A stretch of DNA of 18,508 nucleotides, taken from assembly GCA_937903315.1 (NCBI GenBank), contig CALCZO010000026.1, forward strand, positions 1 to 18,508, in the 5' to 3' direction. Below, in pieces: positions 1-6,963 of the stretch. A program made the position numbers and the translations under genes. The notes beneath the pieces were generated by a model. That model saw only the letters and a program-made list of their open reading frames with translations. It did not search any database and was not told the origin of the DNA. This stretch comes from an uncultured Alphaproteobacteria bacterium. GTDB lineage: Bacteria > Pseudomonadota > Alphaproteobacteria > Rhizobiales > Beijerinckiaceae. Every line of letters starts with the position of its first letter. The stretch's first letter is position 1.

Positions 1-826
1 CGAAGATCAGGATCAGCGCCAGTCCGATGACGAACGGCGGCGTGATGATCGGCAGAACGGCCAGCAGCCGCAGGCTGCCCTTGTAGGCAAAGCCGGTGCG
101 CAGGGCGATCAATGCGAAGGCCAGCCCCAGCACGGTCGAGGAGATACCGACCATGATGCCGAGAAACACCGTGTTCCACGCCACGCCACAGGCAATGCCG
201 CCGCCGAGACAGCCAAGCCCCCAGATCGAATCGTCGGTGAATTTCTCGATGAACAGGTTGGGCGCCAGATGGCCCTCGTTGTCCTGGAAGGCGGAGGCGA
301 GAATCGTCAGGATCGGCAGGAACACGAACAGCGCGATCAGCGCGACGACCCAGCCGATCGACGAGACGACGAACAGGTCACCCCGGCACCAGCCCTGTCC
401 GGCCAGACCGACACAGACCAGCATCAGATAGGCGGCGAGCGCCAGAAAGCCGCCCAGCCCCATCCCGCCCTGCGCCGGGCCAGGCCCACCGGCCAGCGCG
501 GTCAGCCAATCGAGATTCCAGCCCCTGAGACCGATCAGGAACCCCTGTGCCAACACCAGCGCCAGGCCGGCAAGGCCGATCAGCGTCAGCCGGCGGGCCG
601 CCGCCTGCCCTTGCCCGAGTCCGATCAGCCCGAGCAGCGGTGCGGCAACGAGCAGCAGCCACGGCCGGCCGCCGAATATGCCAAGGGCGAGCGCGGACCC
701 GACGGGATCGATGATCCGCGACAGGATCGTGCCAGCGGACTGCCCCGGCACAGGCTCCATGTACCACGGCGCCAGCACCAGCGCAGCCAGCGCCATGCCA
801 GCCCAGATCAAAACCCTGTTCGTCAT
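1..826 (-). CDS. ABC transporter permease, FbpB/AfuB type (3' part outside window)
   Basis: Inner-membrane permease of a binding-protein-dependent importer. The frame is open from an ATG at 826 to the left edge, giving 275 codons without a stop. The start has a strong GAGGGG ribosome site five bases upstream. The product begins with a membrane segment (about residues 7-20), followed by several more hydrophobic stretches. After about residue 205 it enters a typical binding-protein-dependent permease core (AWNTVFLGIMVG, then LPIITPPFVIGLAL). This layout, extra N-terminal helices and then the core, matches the large fused two-domain FbpB-type permeases, so the missing part probably holds the rest of core one, the EAA loop and a second core. 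It lies 43 bases after two binding-protein genes on the same strand and is almost certainly in their operon. The ATPase gene is not in the window. The family is secure; the substrate is not. Confidence 0.85.
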   Translation of the reverse strand, partial: MTNRVLIWAGMALAALVLAPWYMEPVPGQSAGTILSRIIDPVGSALALGIFGGRPWLLLVAAPLLGLIGLGQGQAAARRLTLIGLAGLALVLAQGFLIGLRGWNLDWLTALAGGPGPAQGGMGLGGFLALAAYLMLVCVGLAGQGWCRGDLFVVSSIGWVVALIALFVFLPILTILASAFQDNEGHLAPNLFIEKFTDDSIWGLGCLGGGIACGVAWNTVFLGIMVGISSTVLGLAFALIALRTGFAYKGSLRLLAVLPIITPPFVIGLALILIF

Positions 827-869
827 CGTCCCCCTCAGCGCCCCTGACCGTCCGAAACGGCGTGTCGGA

Positions 870-1910
870 TCAGCGCGGCCTGTTCTTGACCTCGTCGGTC
901 CATTTCTTGAGCAGCCCCGTCCTGACGCTGGCGGAGCCATACTTGCCGGTGTCATAGGCGATGAACTTCATGGCCTTGAAGTCCGGCGCATCGGCGGGGC
1001 TCTGCACCTCCCTGTTGGAGGGCATCGAGTAGATCTTCAGCCGGTTGTTGATGTCCTGCGCCTCGACGCCGAGGGTGAAATCGACAAACTTCCTGCCGGC
1101 CTCGGTGTTCTTGCCGCCCTTGATCAGCGAGACCGAACCGGTTTCGTAGCCGGTGCCCTCGCACGGCGCGATGGTCTTGACCGGAGCACCGGCAAGCTTC
1201 TGGGTCACGATGTCATGCAGGAAGGCGATCGCCGCCCCGGTCTCGCCGAGCTTGAGGGCGTTGACCGGCGCAATCCCGGACTTGGTGTACTGGCTGATGT
1301 TCCTGTGCAGTTTGGCAAGATAATCGAAGCCCTTGTCGTCGCCGAAGACCTGAATGATCGTCGCCAGCATCGTGTAGGCGGTGCCCGACGAATTGGGATC
1401 GGCCATCATCACCTCGTCCTTGAACTTCGGATCGAGAAGATCAGCCCAGCATTTGGGTTCCGGCAGGCCCTTGGCCTTCAGAATGTCGGTGTTGACGCCG
1501 ATACCCAGCGCACCGAGGTAGATGCCCGAGGTCTTGAACCCTGACTTTTCCGCGTGCCGCACGGCCCAGTCATGCAGTTTGGGCAGCAGCGGCGACTTGT
1601 ACTCCTCCGTCAGGCCTTCCTCGCCAGCCTGAAGATGGGCCTCGCCCGGCCCGCCCCACCAGACATCGCCTTTCGGATTGGACGATTCGGCCTTGATCGT
1701 CGCATAGGTCTCGCCGGTCGACTTGCGGATCATCGCCACCTTGATGCCGGTCGCCTTCTCGAACAGCGCCGCACCCTCGCGGCACTGCTGCTCGAGGATC
1801 GAGCAATAGACCGTAACGGTCCCCTGTGCCTGAACCGGCACGCTGAGGGCAGCGAGCGGAATCGCGAGCGCTGTGGCGGCAAGAATCGAGCGCGTGTTCA
1901 GAAAGGACAT
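870..1910 (-). CDS. ABC transporter periplasmic substrate-binding protein, AfuA/COG1840 type (copy 1)
   Basis: Soluble periplasmic receptor for the adjacent importer, 346 residues. The ATG at 1910 is chosen because GGAG lies six bases upstream; a GTG at 1955 and an ATG at 1916 are open in frame but poorly placed. A signal peptide ends near AQA|Q at residues 28-29. The mature protein shows family motifs: TVYCSILEQQC at the start, DVWWGG, ADPNSSGTAYTMLATI, CEGTGYETGSVSLIKGG, and a C-terminal GKYGSASVRTGLL. It is a close paralogue of the upstream copy (1998-3029) and keeps the same four cysteines (C36 and C43, then one in PKCWADL and one in APCEG). From memory of the family, the adjacent tyrosine pair that binds iron in FbpA is replaced here by FLHDI, so ferric iron should not be assumed as the ligand. 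Confidence 0.88.
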   Translation of the reverse strand: MSFLNTRSILAATALAIPLAALSVPVQAQGTVTVYCSILEQQCREGAALFEKATGIKVAMIRKSTGETYATIKAESSNPKGDVWWGGPGEAHLQAGEEGLTEEYKSPLLPKLHDWAVRHAEKSGFKTSGIYLGALGIGVNTDILKAKGLPEPKCWADLLDPKFKDEVMMADPNSSGTAYTMLATIIQVFGDDKGFDYLAKLHRNISQYTKSGIAPVNALKLGETGAAIAFLHDIVTQKLAGAPVKTIAPCEGTGYETGSVSLIKGGKNTEAGRKFVDFTLGVEAQDINNRLKIYSMPSNREVQSPADAPDFKAMKFIAYDTGKYGSASVRTGLLKKWTDEVKNRPR

Positions 1911-1936
1911 GGCCATCTCCGGCTTGTTCGGGGAAG

Positions 1937-1964
1937 CGGCAGGCCATGCCAACACGGCCTGCCG
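1937..1964. repeat. Perfect inverted repeat between the two binding-protein genes
   Basis: CGGCAGGCC at 1937-1945 and its exact complement GGCCTGCCG at 1956-1964 are separated by 10 bases. It sits in the 87-base gap between the two tandem binding-protein genes. No T-run follows on the minus strand, so it does not look like a standard intrinsic terminator. It could be an mRNA-stabilising or attenuating hairpin setting the ratio of the two receptors (inference). Confidence 0.6.
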
Positions 1965-1997
1965 AAGTTCTTGATCGCAGCGACGCGGGAGCGTGCC

Positions 1998-3029
1998 TTA
2001 CTTGGGCATGCTCTTGACGTCCTTGCCCCATTTGGCGAGCAGCCCGTTGCGGACGGCGGACGATCCGTACTTGCCGAAATCATAGTTGATCAGCTTGACG
2101 CTCGACAGGTCGAGCCCGAACTGCGGCAGCGGTGTCGCCTTGTTGGACGGGGTCTGGAACTGCTTGTTCTGTGCGCCAAGCGCCTGCGGTGCCGGCGTCA
2201 GCGCCCAATCATAGAACTTCTTGGCGCTGTCGAGGTTGCGCGCGCCCTTGATGATCGACATCGAGCCGATTTCGTAGCCGGTGCCCTCGCAGGGCGCGAC
2301 CACCTTCACATCCGGGTTCTCGCGCGCCATGGCGATCATGTCATGCATGAAGACGATGCCGACGGTCGTTTCGCCGAGGCTGGTGGCCTTGGCCGGCGCC
2401 GCGCCCGACTTGGTGTACTGGTTGACGTTCTTGTGCAGAGCCTTCAGCCAGTCGAACGCCTTGTCCTCGCCGAACAGCTGCACGATCGTCGCCAGCATGG
2501 TGTAGGACGTGCCCGACGAGTTCGGATCGGCGACCTGCACCTCGTCCTTGAACTTCGGATCGATAAGGTCGGCCCAGCACTTGGGGGCAGGCAGGCCCTT
2601 GGCCTTCAGCACCTTCTCATTATAGCCGAAGCCGAGCGCGCCGGTGTAGACACCGATCGTCTTGCCCTTGGTGTCCTTGTGCTGACGCAGCGCCCAGTCA
2701 TGCAACTGGCTGAAGTTGGGTGAGGTATTTTCCAGCGTCAGCCCTTCCTCGGCCGCCTGCTGGTGCGGATCGCCCGTACCGCCCCACCACACGTCGCCGC
2801 GCGGGTTGCTCGCCTCGGCCTTGATCTGGGCATAGAACTCGCCGGAGCTCTTGCGGGTCATCGCCACCTTGATGCCGGTGTCCTTCTCGAACGCCGTGGC
2901 CATGGCGCGGCACCATTCTTCCTGCACTGCGCAGTAGAGCACCAGCGAGCCCTGCGCCTGCGCTGTGCCGGCAAACCCCAGCATCGCGGCGCCGGCCAGC
3001 AGCGCCTTATGAATCGTCGATTTCGTCAT
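1998..3029 (-). CDS. ABC transporter periplasmic substrate-binding protein, AfuA/COG1840 type (copy 2)
   Basis: Second periplasmic receptor of the importer, 343 residues, first gene of the transporter operon. The ATG at 3029 has AGGGAG about six bases upstream and opens directly into a signal peptide (MTKSTIHKALLAGAAMLGFA, cleavage near AQA|Q); the frame is open further upstream but without a ribosome site. Motifs match the downstream copy block by block: LYCAVQEEWC, DVWWGG, ADPNSSGTSYTMLATI, CEGTGYEIGSMSIIKGA, GKYGSSAVRNGLL. The C-x6-C pair (C33, C40) and the two later cysteines are kept. At the position of the FbpA iron-binding tyrosines it reads FMHDM. Tandem receptors sharing one permease usually differ in ligand or expression; nothing in the sequence says which. 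COG1840-type receptors also serve non-iron ligands such as phosphonates, so substrate is open. Confidence 0.88.
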   Translation of the reverse strand: MTKSTIHKALLAGAAMLGFAGTAQAQGSLVLYCAVQEEWCRAMATAFEKDTGIKVAMTRKSSGEFYAQIKAEASNPRGDVWWGGTGDPHQQAAEEGLTLENTSPNFSQLHDWALRQHKDTKGKTIGVYTGALGFGYNEKVLKAKGLPAPKCWADLIDPKFKDEVQVADPNSSGTSYTMLATIVQLFGEDKAFDWLKALHKNVNQYTKSGAAPAKATSLGETTVGIVFMHDMIAMARENPDVKVVAPCEGTGYEIGSMSIIKGARNLDSAKKFYDWALTPAPQALGAQNKQFQTPSNKATPLPQFGLDLSSVKLINYDFGKYGSSAVRNGLLAKWGKDVKSMPK

Positions 3030-3078
3030 GATGTTCTCCCTTGAGGTCGCGCGGGTTGTCCCACTTGTCGAAGGACAG

Positions 3079-3107
3079 GTTAGCACCGAACCAGCCGGGA
3101 TCGTCAA
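3079..3107 (-). promoter_or_regulatory. Candidate sigma-70-type promoter for the ABC importer operon
   Basis: On the minus strand TTGACG (3107-3102) and GCTAAC (3084-3079) are 17 bases apart, giving a transcript start near 3072 and a leader of about 43 bases before the ATG at 3029. The -35 match is good and the -10 match weak. The 93-base gap after the methyltransferase gene is the natural place for an operon promoter. Confidence 0.35.
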
Positions 3108-3122
3108 TGACGAACATGACAG

Positions 3123-4067
3123 TTATTTGAATGTCGCGCCCCGTTGGCCGTCGCCGGCGGCGGCGAAGAGCGCGATCAGTCCTGCGACATCCTCTCCGGC
3201 ATCACGGCGGAGCACTGCGTCCTCCATCGACCGGAGCGCCAGCCCGGCCATGTCGCCGCAGCGGCGGAGATAGTCGCGACCGTGGCGGAAGCGCATGTCG
3301 CCGCCCAGGCTGAACCCGGATTCCCCCGTCTGCACCGTGACCGCAAATATCCCGCCCGGCATCAGAACGCGCGCCACGGCGGCAAACAGGGGGTCGAGAT
3401 CACCGATGTAGACCAGAACATCGGCTGCGACGACCAGATCGCAGCTCGACGGTACGACCGCACGGGTCATGGTGTCCACGACCTCGCCGGTGTGGAGATG
3501 ACGATAGAGGCCGGTCCGCTCAGCCTGCGCGATCATCCGCGGGGAGAGGTCGATCCCGTCGATCACGGTTGCCCGGGCACCAAGGGCGGCAGCCATCAGT
3601 CCGGTGCCGCAGCCCAGATCGAGCGCAGCCGCATAAGGCAGCCGGCCCGATCCGGACAGGCGGGCCAGCGCTTCGGCCAGCAGCGCGGGCGCGCGATAGC
3701 CCAGAACCTCGACGAGATGGTGGTCGAACCGGTCGGCATAATCGTCAAACAGCCTGGCCACATATCGGTCAGGCATTGCGGCCGGGCTTTCCCCGCCTGT
3801 CAGACGCGCAAGGCGCAGGCCCGCACCGAACGGATCGTCCGGCGCGAGAGCGAGGCAGCGGCGATAGGCTTCGGCCGCGCCTTCGGCAAGCCCCAGCGCC
3901 TCGCGGCATTCACCCAGCGCAAAAGCGGCCGCCGCCCAGCCGGGTGCCGCCTCAAGCGCCTGCGCGAAGAGATCGGCAGCCGCGACAAGGTCGCCGTCCT
4001 TGCGGCTGCCTTCGCCCCAGAGATAGCGCCGGTCGGCGGCCAGATTGCCGGACGACAATCCGCTCAT
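3123..4067 (-). CDS. TPR-repeat class I SAM-dependent methyltransferase (COG4976-like)
   Basis: Predicted cytosolic methyltransferase, 314 residues, no signal peptide. Residues about 10-90 form tetratricopeptide-like helices (DLFAQALEAAPGWAAAAFAL, then AEAYRRCLALAPDDP), a protein-binding module. A conserved linker (YVARLFDDYADRFDHHLVE, about 102-120) leads into a Rossmann methyltransferase domain. Motif I is LDLGCGTG at 149-156, the acidic motif II is GIDLSP at 171-176, and the motif IV/V region is DLVVAADVLVYIGDLDP. The combination matches the 'predicted methyltransferase with TPR repeat' group; its substrate is generally unknown. The start ATG overlaps the stop of the upstream membrane-protein gene as ATGA, so the two are translationally coupled and probably work together. 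An upstream extension of the same frame exists but lies inside that gene and is rejected. Confidence 0.85.
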   Translation of the reverse strand: MSGLSSGNLAADRRYLWGEGSRKDGDLVAAADLFAQALEAAPGWAAAAFALGECREALGLAEGAAEAYRRCLALAPDDPFGAGLRLARLTGGESPAAMPDRYVARLFDDYADRFDHHLVEVLGYRAPALLAEALARLSGSGRLPYAAALDLGCGTGLMAAALGARATVIDGIDLSPRMIAQAERTGLYRHLHTGEVVDTMTRAVVPSSCDLVVAADVLVYIGDLDPLFAAVARVLMPGGIFAVTVQTGESGFSLGGDMRFRHGRDYLRRCGDMAGLALRSMEDAVLRRDAGEDVAGLIALFAAAGDGQRGATFK

Positions 4068-5773
4068 GCCGTTTGCCCGGCTTCGGCGGCGGGAGCGGCA
4101 GCATCGGTATCGGGCGTCATCGGCGCCGGAAAGATCAGCGCGGCGAGCAGCCCCGCGCCAAGACAGGCAAGCGGGGCGGCCGGGACGGCAAACCCGGGCG
4201 CCAGAGAGCCGAACCACGGCGCTGCCATCACACCGCTCGCGGCAGCCAGCCCGCAAAGGGCGGCCTTCCAGTCCGCCCGCCGCCACAGACCGAGGAGCAG
4301 CAGCGGCACCGGCAGGGCGGCGAGCGCCGCAAGGGCCGTCGTCGTCGCCAGCGCCCCGTCGATTCCGGGCCACGGCCGATCAGGCAGCAGGGCCGCCCAG
4401 CCAAGAGCGATGGTGGTGACCCTGTGCAGCGCCAGCCGGCCACTCGCCGTTCCCTGCCGGCCAAGCGCGCGGTAGACGGCGTCATGCACGATCAGACCCG
4501 CGCCTGCATGCAGCAGGAGCGCGGCAAAGACGATCAGGATCGCCGGGATCGCCAGATCGCGCACCACGCCGGCAACCGCCGGCAGATCGAGCACGGTCGC
4601 CATCCAGCGGCCGCGCTCGCGGGCCTGAATGGTGATGGCATCGGCAGGCAGGCGCCCGTCCTGCCGCAGGCGCTCGCAGGAGCGCTCGAGCGTCCGCGCA
4701 TCGGCATGCGACCGGCCGCAGAACACGACCTGATCGTGCGCCCTGTCGGACAGGATGGCGGCAGGCAGGCGGCTCACCGGCGTCGTGAACAGCGCATCCG
4801 TCCGGCGCTCGATCACTGTTGTTCCGAGGATCAGCATCGTCACAAGCAGCGGCAATGCGACAGCAGCGGCGACCACTGCCCTCCGGGCAAGGCGCGGCGT
4901 ACCGGCCGGCTGGGCGGTATCGAGCACAACCAGCGCACCGGCGGCAGCGAGGGCCCAGCCGGTCAGATGCACTGCTGACATGCCGTTGCCGCCAAGCTCG
5001 ACCAGAACAGTGGCGGCAATTGCGTCTTGCGGCGCAAGGTCACTGGCAGCCAATGCGGCAAGCGGCGACAGCCAGCCGGCAATGCCGAGCACGGCGGCCA
5101 GCGCCGCGACCCCTGCCAGCCCCGCCATGCCGCCGGGCAGGATAATGACCGCTACCGCCGCCAGCACCGTTCCGCGCGCCAGAGGGACAGACAGGTCAAA
5201 CCCGGCGGCGAGCCCGGCGACCGATGCCCGCAGCGCCATCACCGCCAGGACCGCAACGGCACCGGCGAGCGCCAGCGCAACCAGACCGTCGAGCAGCCGG
5301 GAGGCAAATCTTTCGGTCAGGGCATCGGCGAAGACCGCGCCGTCGGCACGGGCAAGATGCGGGGCGCTCCAGGCTGCATGGAAGGCCAGCGCTGCAATCA
5401 GGGAGATCAGCGCGCCCTCGCGCATCGCACCGGGCCATGTCAGAAACGCGCCCAGTCCCGCCACCAGGACCAATGCGCCATGAGCGAACGGCGCCAGGCC
5501 GGCCCGTACCGAGCGATAGACCGGCACCCGCATCGACCGCGACAGCAGCGCGATGGCCGCGGCGAGAAGCCCGACAAGACCGATGCCGAGACTGGCAACG
5601 GCATGGTCCGACACGCCGAACCGCCCCGCAACGACGCTGGCCGCTGCCAGCACAAGCGTGGCGGATGCCAATCCGACTATGCTGTCGCGCCGTCCGCCCA
5701 CCGTGTTCAATCCGAGTTGCATCGCCAGTTGCCCATAGCGCACTGGGCCGGCGACCGCGAGACTTGTCAACAT
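4064..5773 (-). CDS. Divergent sodium:solute symporter-like membrane protein
   Basis: Polytopic inner-membrane protein, 569 residues, roughly a dozen hydrophobic helices. Several stretches resemble the SSS family (ActP / VC_2705 branch): ALTERFASRLLDGLVAL (about 151-167), an LPGGM turn (212-216), a late HDAVYR (430-435) and LLGLWRRADWKAALCG near 493-508, in the family order. The N-terminal block that should carry the sodium-site helix (usually NGMAxAADWMSAASF) is instead AHGALVLVAGLGAF, so transport may be lost or altered. A polar loop near 318-403 holds two cysteines (352, 366). The start at 5773 is a compromise: a GTG at 5872 is in frame, but its extension uses rare codons (CTT, TTT, AGT) and overlaps the intergenic region. 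The gene is coupled to the TPR-methyltransferase and divergent from a response regulator. The family assignment is by eye. Confidence 0.65.
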   Translation of the reverse strand: MLTSLAVAGPVRYGQLAMQLGLNTVGGRRDSIVGLASATLVLAAASVVAGRFGVSDHAVASLGIGLVGLLAAAIALLSRSMRVPVYRSVRAGLAPFAHGALVLVAGLGAFLTWPGAMREGALISLIAALAFHAAWSAPHLARADGAVFADALTERFASRLLDGLVALALAGAVAVLAVMALRASVAGLAAGFDLSVPLARGTVLAAVAVIILPGGMAGLAGVAALAAVLGIAGWLSPLAALAASDLAPQDAIAATVLVELGGNGMSAVHLTGWALAAAGALVVLDTAQPAGTPRLARRAVVAAAVALPLLVTMLILGTTVIERRTDALFTTPVSRLPAAILSDRAHDQVVFCGRSHADARTLERSCERLRQDGRLPADAITIQARERGRWMATVLDLPAVAGVVRDLAIPAILIVFAALLLHAGAGLIVHDAVYRALGRQGTASGRLALHRVTTIALGWAALLPDRPWPGIDGALATTTALAALAALPVPLLLLGLWRRADWKAALCGLAAASGVMAAPWFGSLAPGFAVPAAPLACLGAGLLAALIFPAPMTPDTDAAAPAAEAGQTA

Positions 5774-5814
5774 TCCGGCCGCGATCGTTGCAGGCGGATT
5801 GGACGAAAAGACCG

Positions 5815-5877
5815 GCACCTTGCAAAAAAGACTCGTCGGACGCACTTGCCAAGGCCCGTCAAAAAGGCGCACCTTGC
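5815..5877. promoter_or_regulatory. Three GCAC(C)TTGC motifs at 27-base intervals in a divergent promoter region
   Basis: GCACCTTGC occurs at 5815-5823 and 5869-5877, with GCACTTGC at 5842-5849, so starts are exactly 27 bases apart. They lie in the 131-base gap between the symporter-like gene and the divergent response regulator. They could be binding sites for a regulator, possibly the neighbouring LuxR-type protein. The motif is short and the function is inferred. Confidence 0.35.
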
Positions 5878-5904
5878 GAGAGGGGAAACGGAGACGCGGG
5901 CGGT

Positions 5905-6585
5905 ATGAGTTCAGGATCGGGCGGCGTTTCTATTGTTATCGCGGATGATCACCCGCTGTTTCGGGGGGCAATGCGTCTGGCGATCGAAGGCATGTTCGCC
6001 GGTGCACGGATCACCGAAGCCTCAAGCATCGATGAGGCCATCACCGTTCTGCAGAGGGACGATGACACCGATCTCGTGCTCCTGGACCTGCGCATGCCGG
6101 GGGTCAGCGGCTTTTCGGGGCTGTCATTCCTCAGGGCGCAGTTTCCCGGCGTGCCGGTCATCGTCGTCTCGGCGGCGGGAGAACATGCGACGATCCGGCG
6201 CTGCCTCGATTTCGGTGCGTCCGGATTCATCCCCAAGACGACAGAGATCGACTCCATGCGCACCGCCATCCGTGCCGTGCTCGACGGCGGACAGTGGACA
6301 CCACCGGAGTTCGATCACACCGTGCCGGCGGACAAGGAGACGGCCGATCTGGTGCGCCGGTTCGCCAGCCTGACGCCGCAGCAGATGCGGGTGCTGATGA
6401 TGCTGTCCGAGGGGCTTCTGAACAAGCAGATCGCCTACGAACTGTCGGTCTCGGAAGCGACCGTCAAGGCGCATGTCTCAGCCATCCTGACCAAGCTTGG
6501 GGTCGAGAGCCGGACGCAGGCGGTCATTCTGGCCGCCAAGATGGACATGGGCGAGGCCAAGACCGGACTGGACGACGCCGGCTGA
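5905..6585 (+). CDS. LuxR/NarL-family two-component response regulator (CrbR/AgmR-like)
   Basis: Transcriptional regulator of 226 residues. The receiver domain (about 8-128) has the acidic pocket D14-D15 in IADDHPLFR, the phospho-acceptor D61 in LLDLRMPG, S89 in VVSA and K111 in FIPKT, so it should be phosphorylatable. The LuxR-type helix-turn-helix (about 154-214) reads LTPQQMRVLMMLSEGLLNKQ and then SVSEATVKAHVSAILTKLGV. The ATG at 5905 follows GGAG about 11 bases upstream; the frame is open far upstream, but only opposite the divergent gene. No histidine kinase is in the window. From knowledge of the family, CrbR-type regulators work with kinases that carry an SSS-family domain; here the divergent gene encodes an SSS-like protein without a kinase domain. 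That makes a functional link plausible, but it is inferred. Confidence 0.9.
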   Translation: MSSGSGGVSIVIADDHPLFRGAMRLAIEGMFAGARITEASSIDEAITVLQRDDDTDLVLLDLRMPGVSGFSGLSFLRAQFPGVPVIVVSAAGEHATIRRCLDFGASGFIPKTTEIDSMRTAIRAVLDGGQWTPPEFDHTVPADKETADLVRRFASLTPQQMRVLMMLSEGLLNKQIAYELSVSEATVKAHVSAILTKLGVESRTQAVILAAKMDMGEAKTGLDDAG

Positions 6586-6668
6586 CGGCCGCGCGTATGG
6601 GCCGTTGGCGCTTTGGCCCGAACTGCGCTAGGACTGCCGCACGAACACCAACGACAGGACATGCGGCG

Positions 6669-6941
6669 ATGAATGACAAGCAGGTTGACGGCTATATCGG
6701 CGGTTCTCCCGGCCCGGTGCTGCTGAAACTGGTGCTGCTGTCGTTGCTGGTCGGCGTTGTGCTGGCAGTGTTCGATCTGACGCCCTGGCGCCTGTTCCAT
6801 TACCTGCGCTACTGGTTCGAGGAACTGGTGGGCAGCGGCATGGAGGCAGTCCATCGCATCCTGGGCTATCTCGCCTCCGGTGCCATCATTGTCGTGCCGA
6901 TCTGGCTGGTCATCCGCCTGATCAACAGCCGCAAGGACTGA
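6669..6941 (+). CDS. Small two-helix membrane protein, DUF6460-like
   Basis: Protein of 90 residues with two membrane segments, about residues 17-39 (VLLKLVLLSLLVGVVLAVFD) and 67-84 (YLASGAIIVVPIWLVIRLI), separated by an amphipathic stretch (PWRLFHYLRYWFEELVGSGM). The layout and the VVPIWLVIRL ending recall a small alphaproteobacterial family of unknown function (DUF6460, name from memory). The ATG at 6669 has AGGA about ten bases upstream. It follows the response regulator by 83 bases on the same strand, so co-transcription is possible but not shown. It converges with pyrD, with 11 bases between stops. No enzymatic motif is visible. Confidence 0.75.
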   Translation: MNDKQVDGYIGGSPGPVLLKLVLLSLLVGVVLAVFDLTPWRLFHYLRYWFEELVGSGMEAVHRILGYLASGAIIVVPIWLVIRLINSRKD

Positions 6942-6942
6942 A

Positions 6943-6963
6943 GCCGGCGGCGCTACAGCCGGC
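6943..6963. terminator. Possible bidirectional hairpin between converging genes
   Basis: GCCGGC at 6943-6948 and again at 6958-6963 can pair (the six-mer is self-complementary) around a 9-base loop. It covers the end of pyrD and starts just past the stop of the small membrane-protein gene. There is no T-run on either strand, so termination activity is uncertain. Confidence 0.25.

Noticed and set aside
1554..2723. Plus-strand frame of about 389 codons opposite both binding-protein genes.
   Set aside because: It spans two separate paralogous genes. Repetition in its translation simply mirrors their duplication.
3569..4978. Long plus-strand frame (about 469 codons) spanning the methyltransferase and symporter-like genes.
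   Set aside because: Low-complexity Arg/Pro/Gln-rich translation without motifs; both minus-strand genes under it are well supported.
6599..6619. GGGCC ... GGCCC hairpin after the response regulator gene.
   Set aside because: Only a 5-bp stem with an 11-base loop and no T-run. Such matches are frequent in DNA of this composition.
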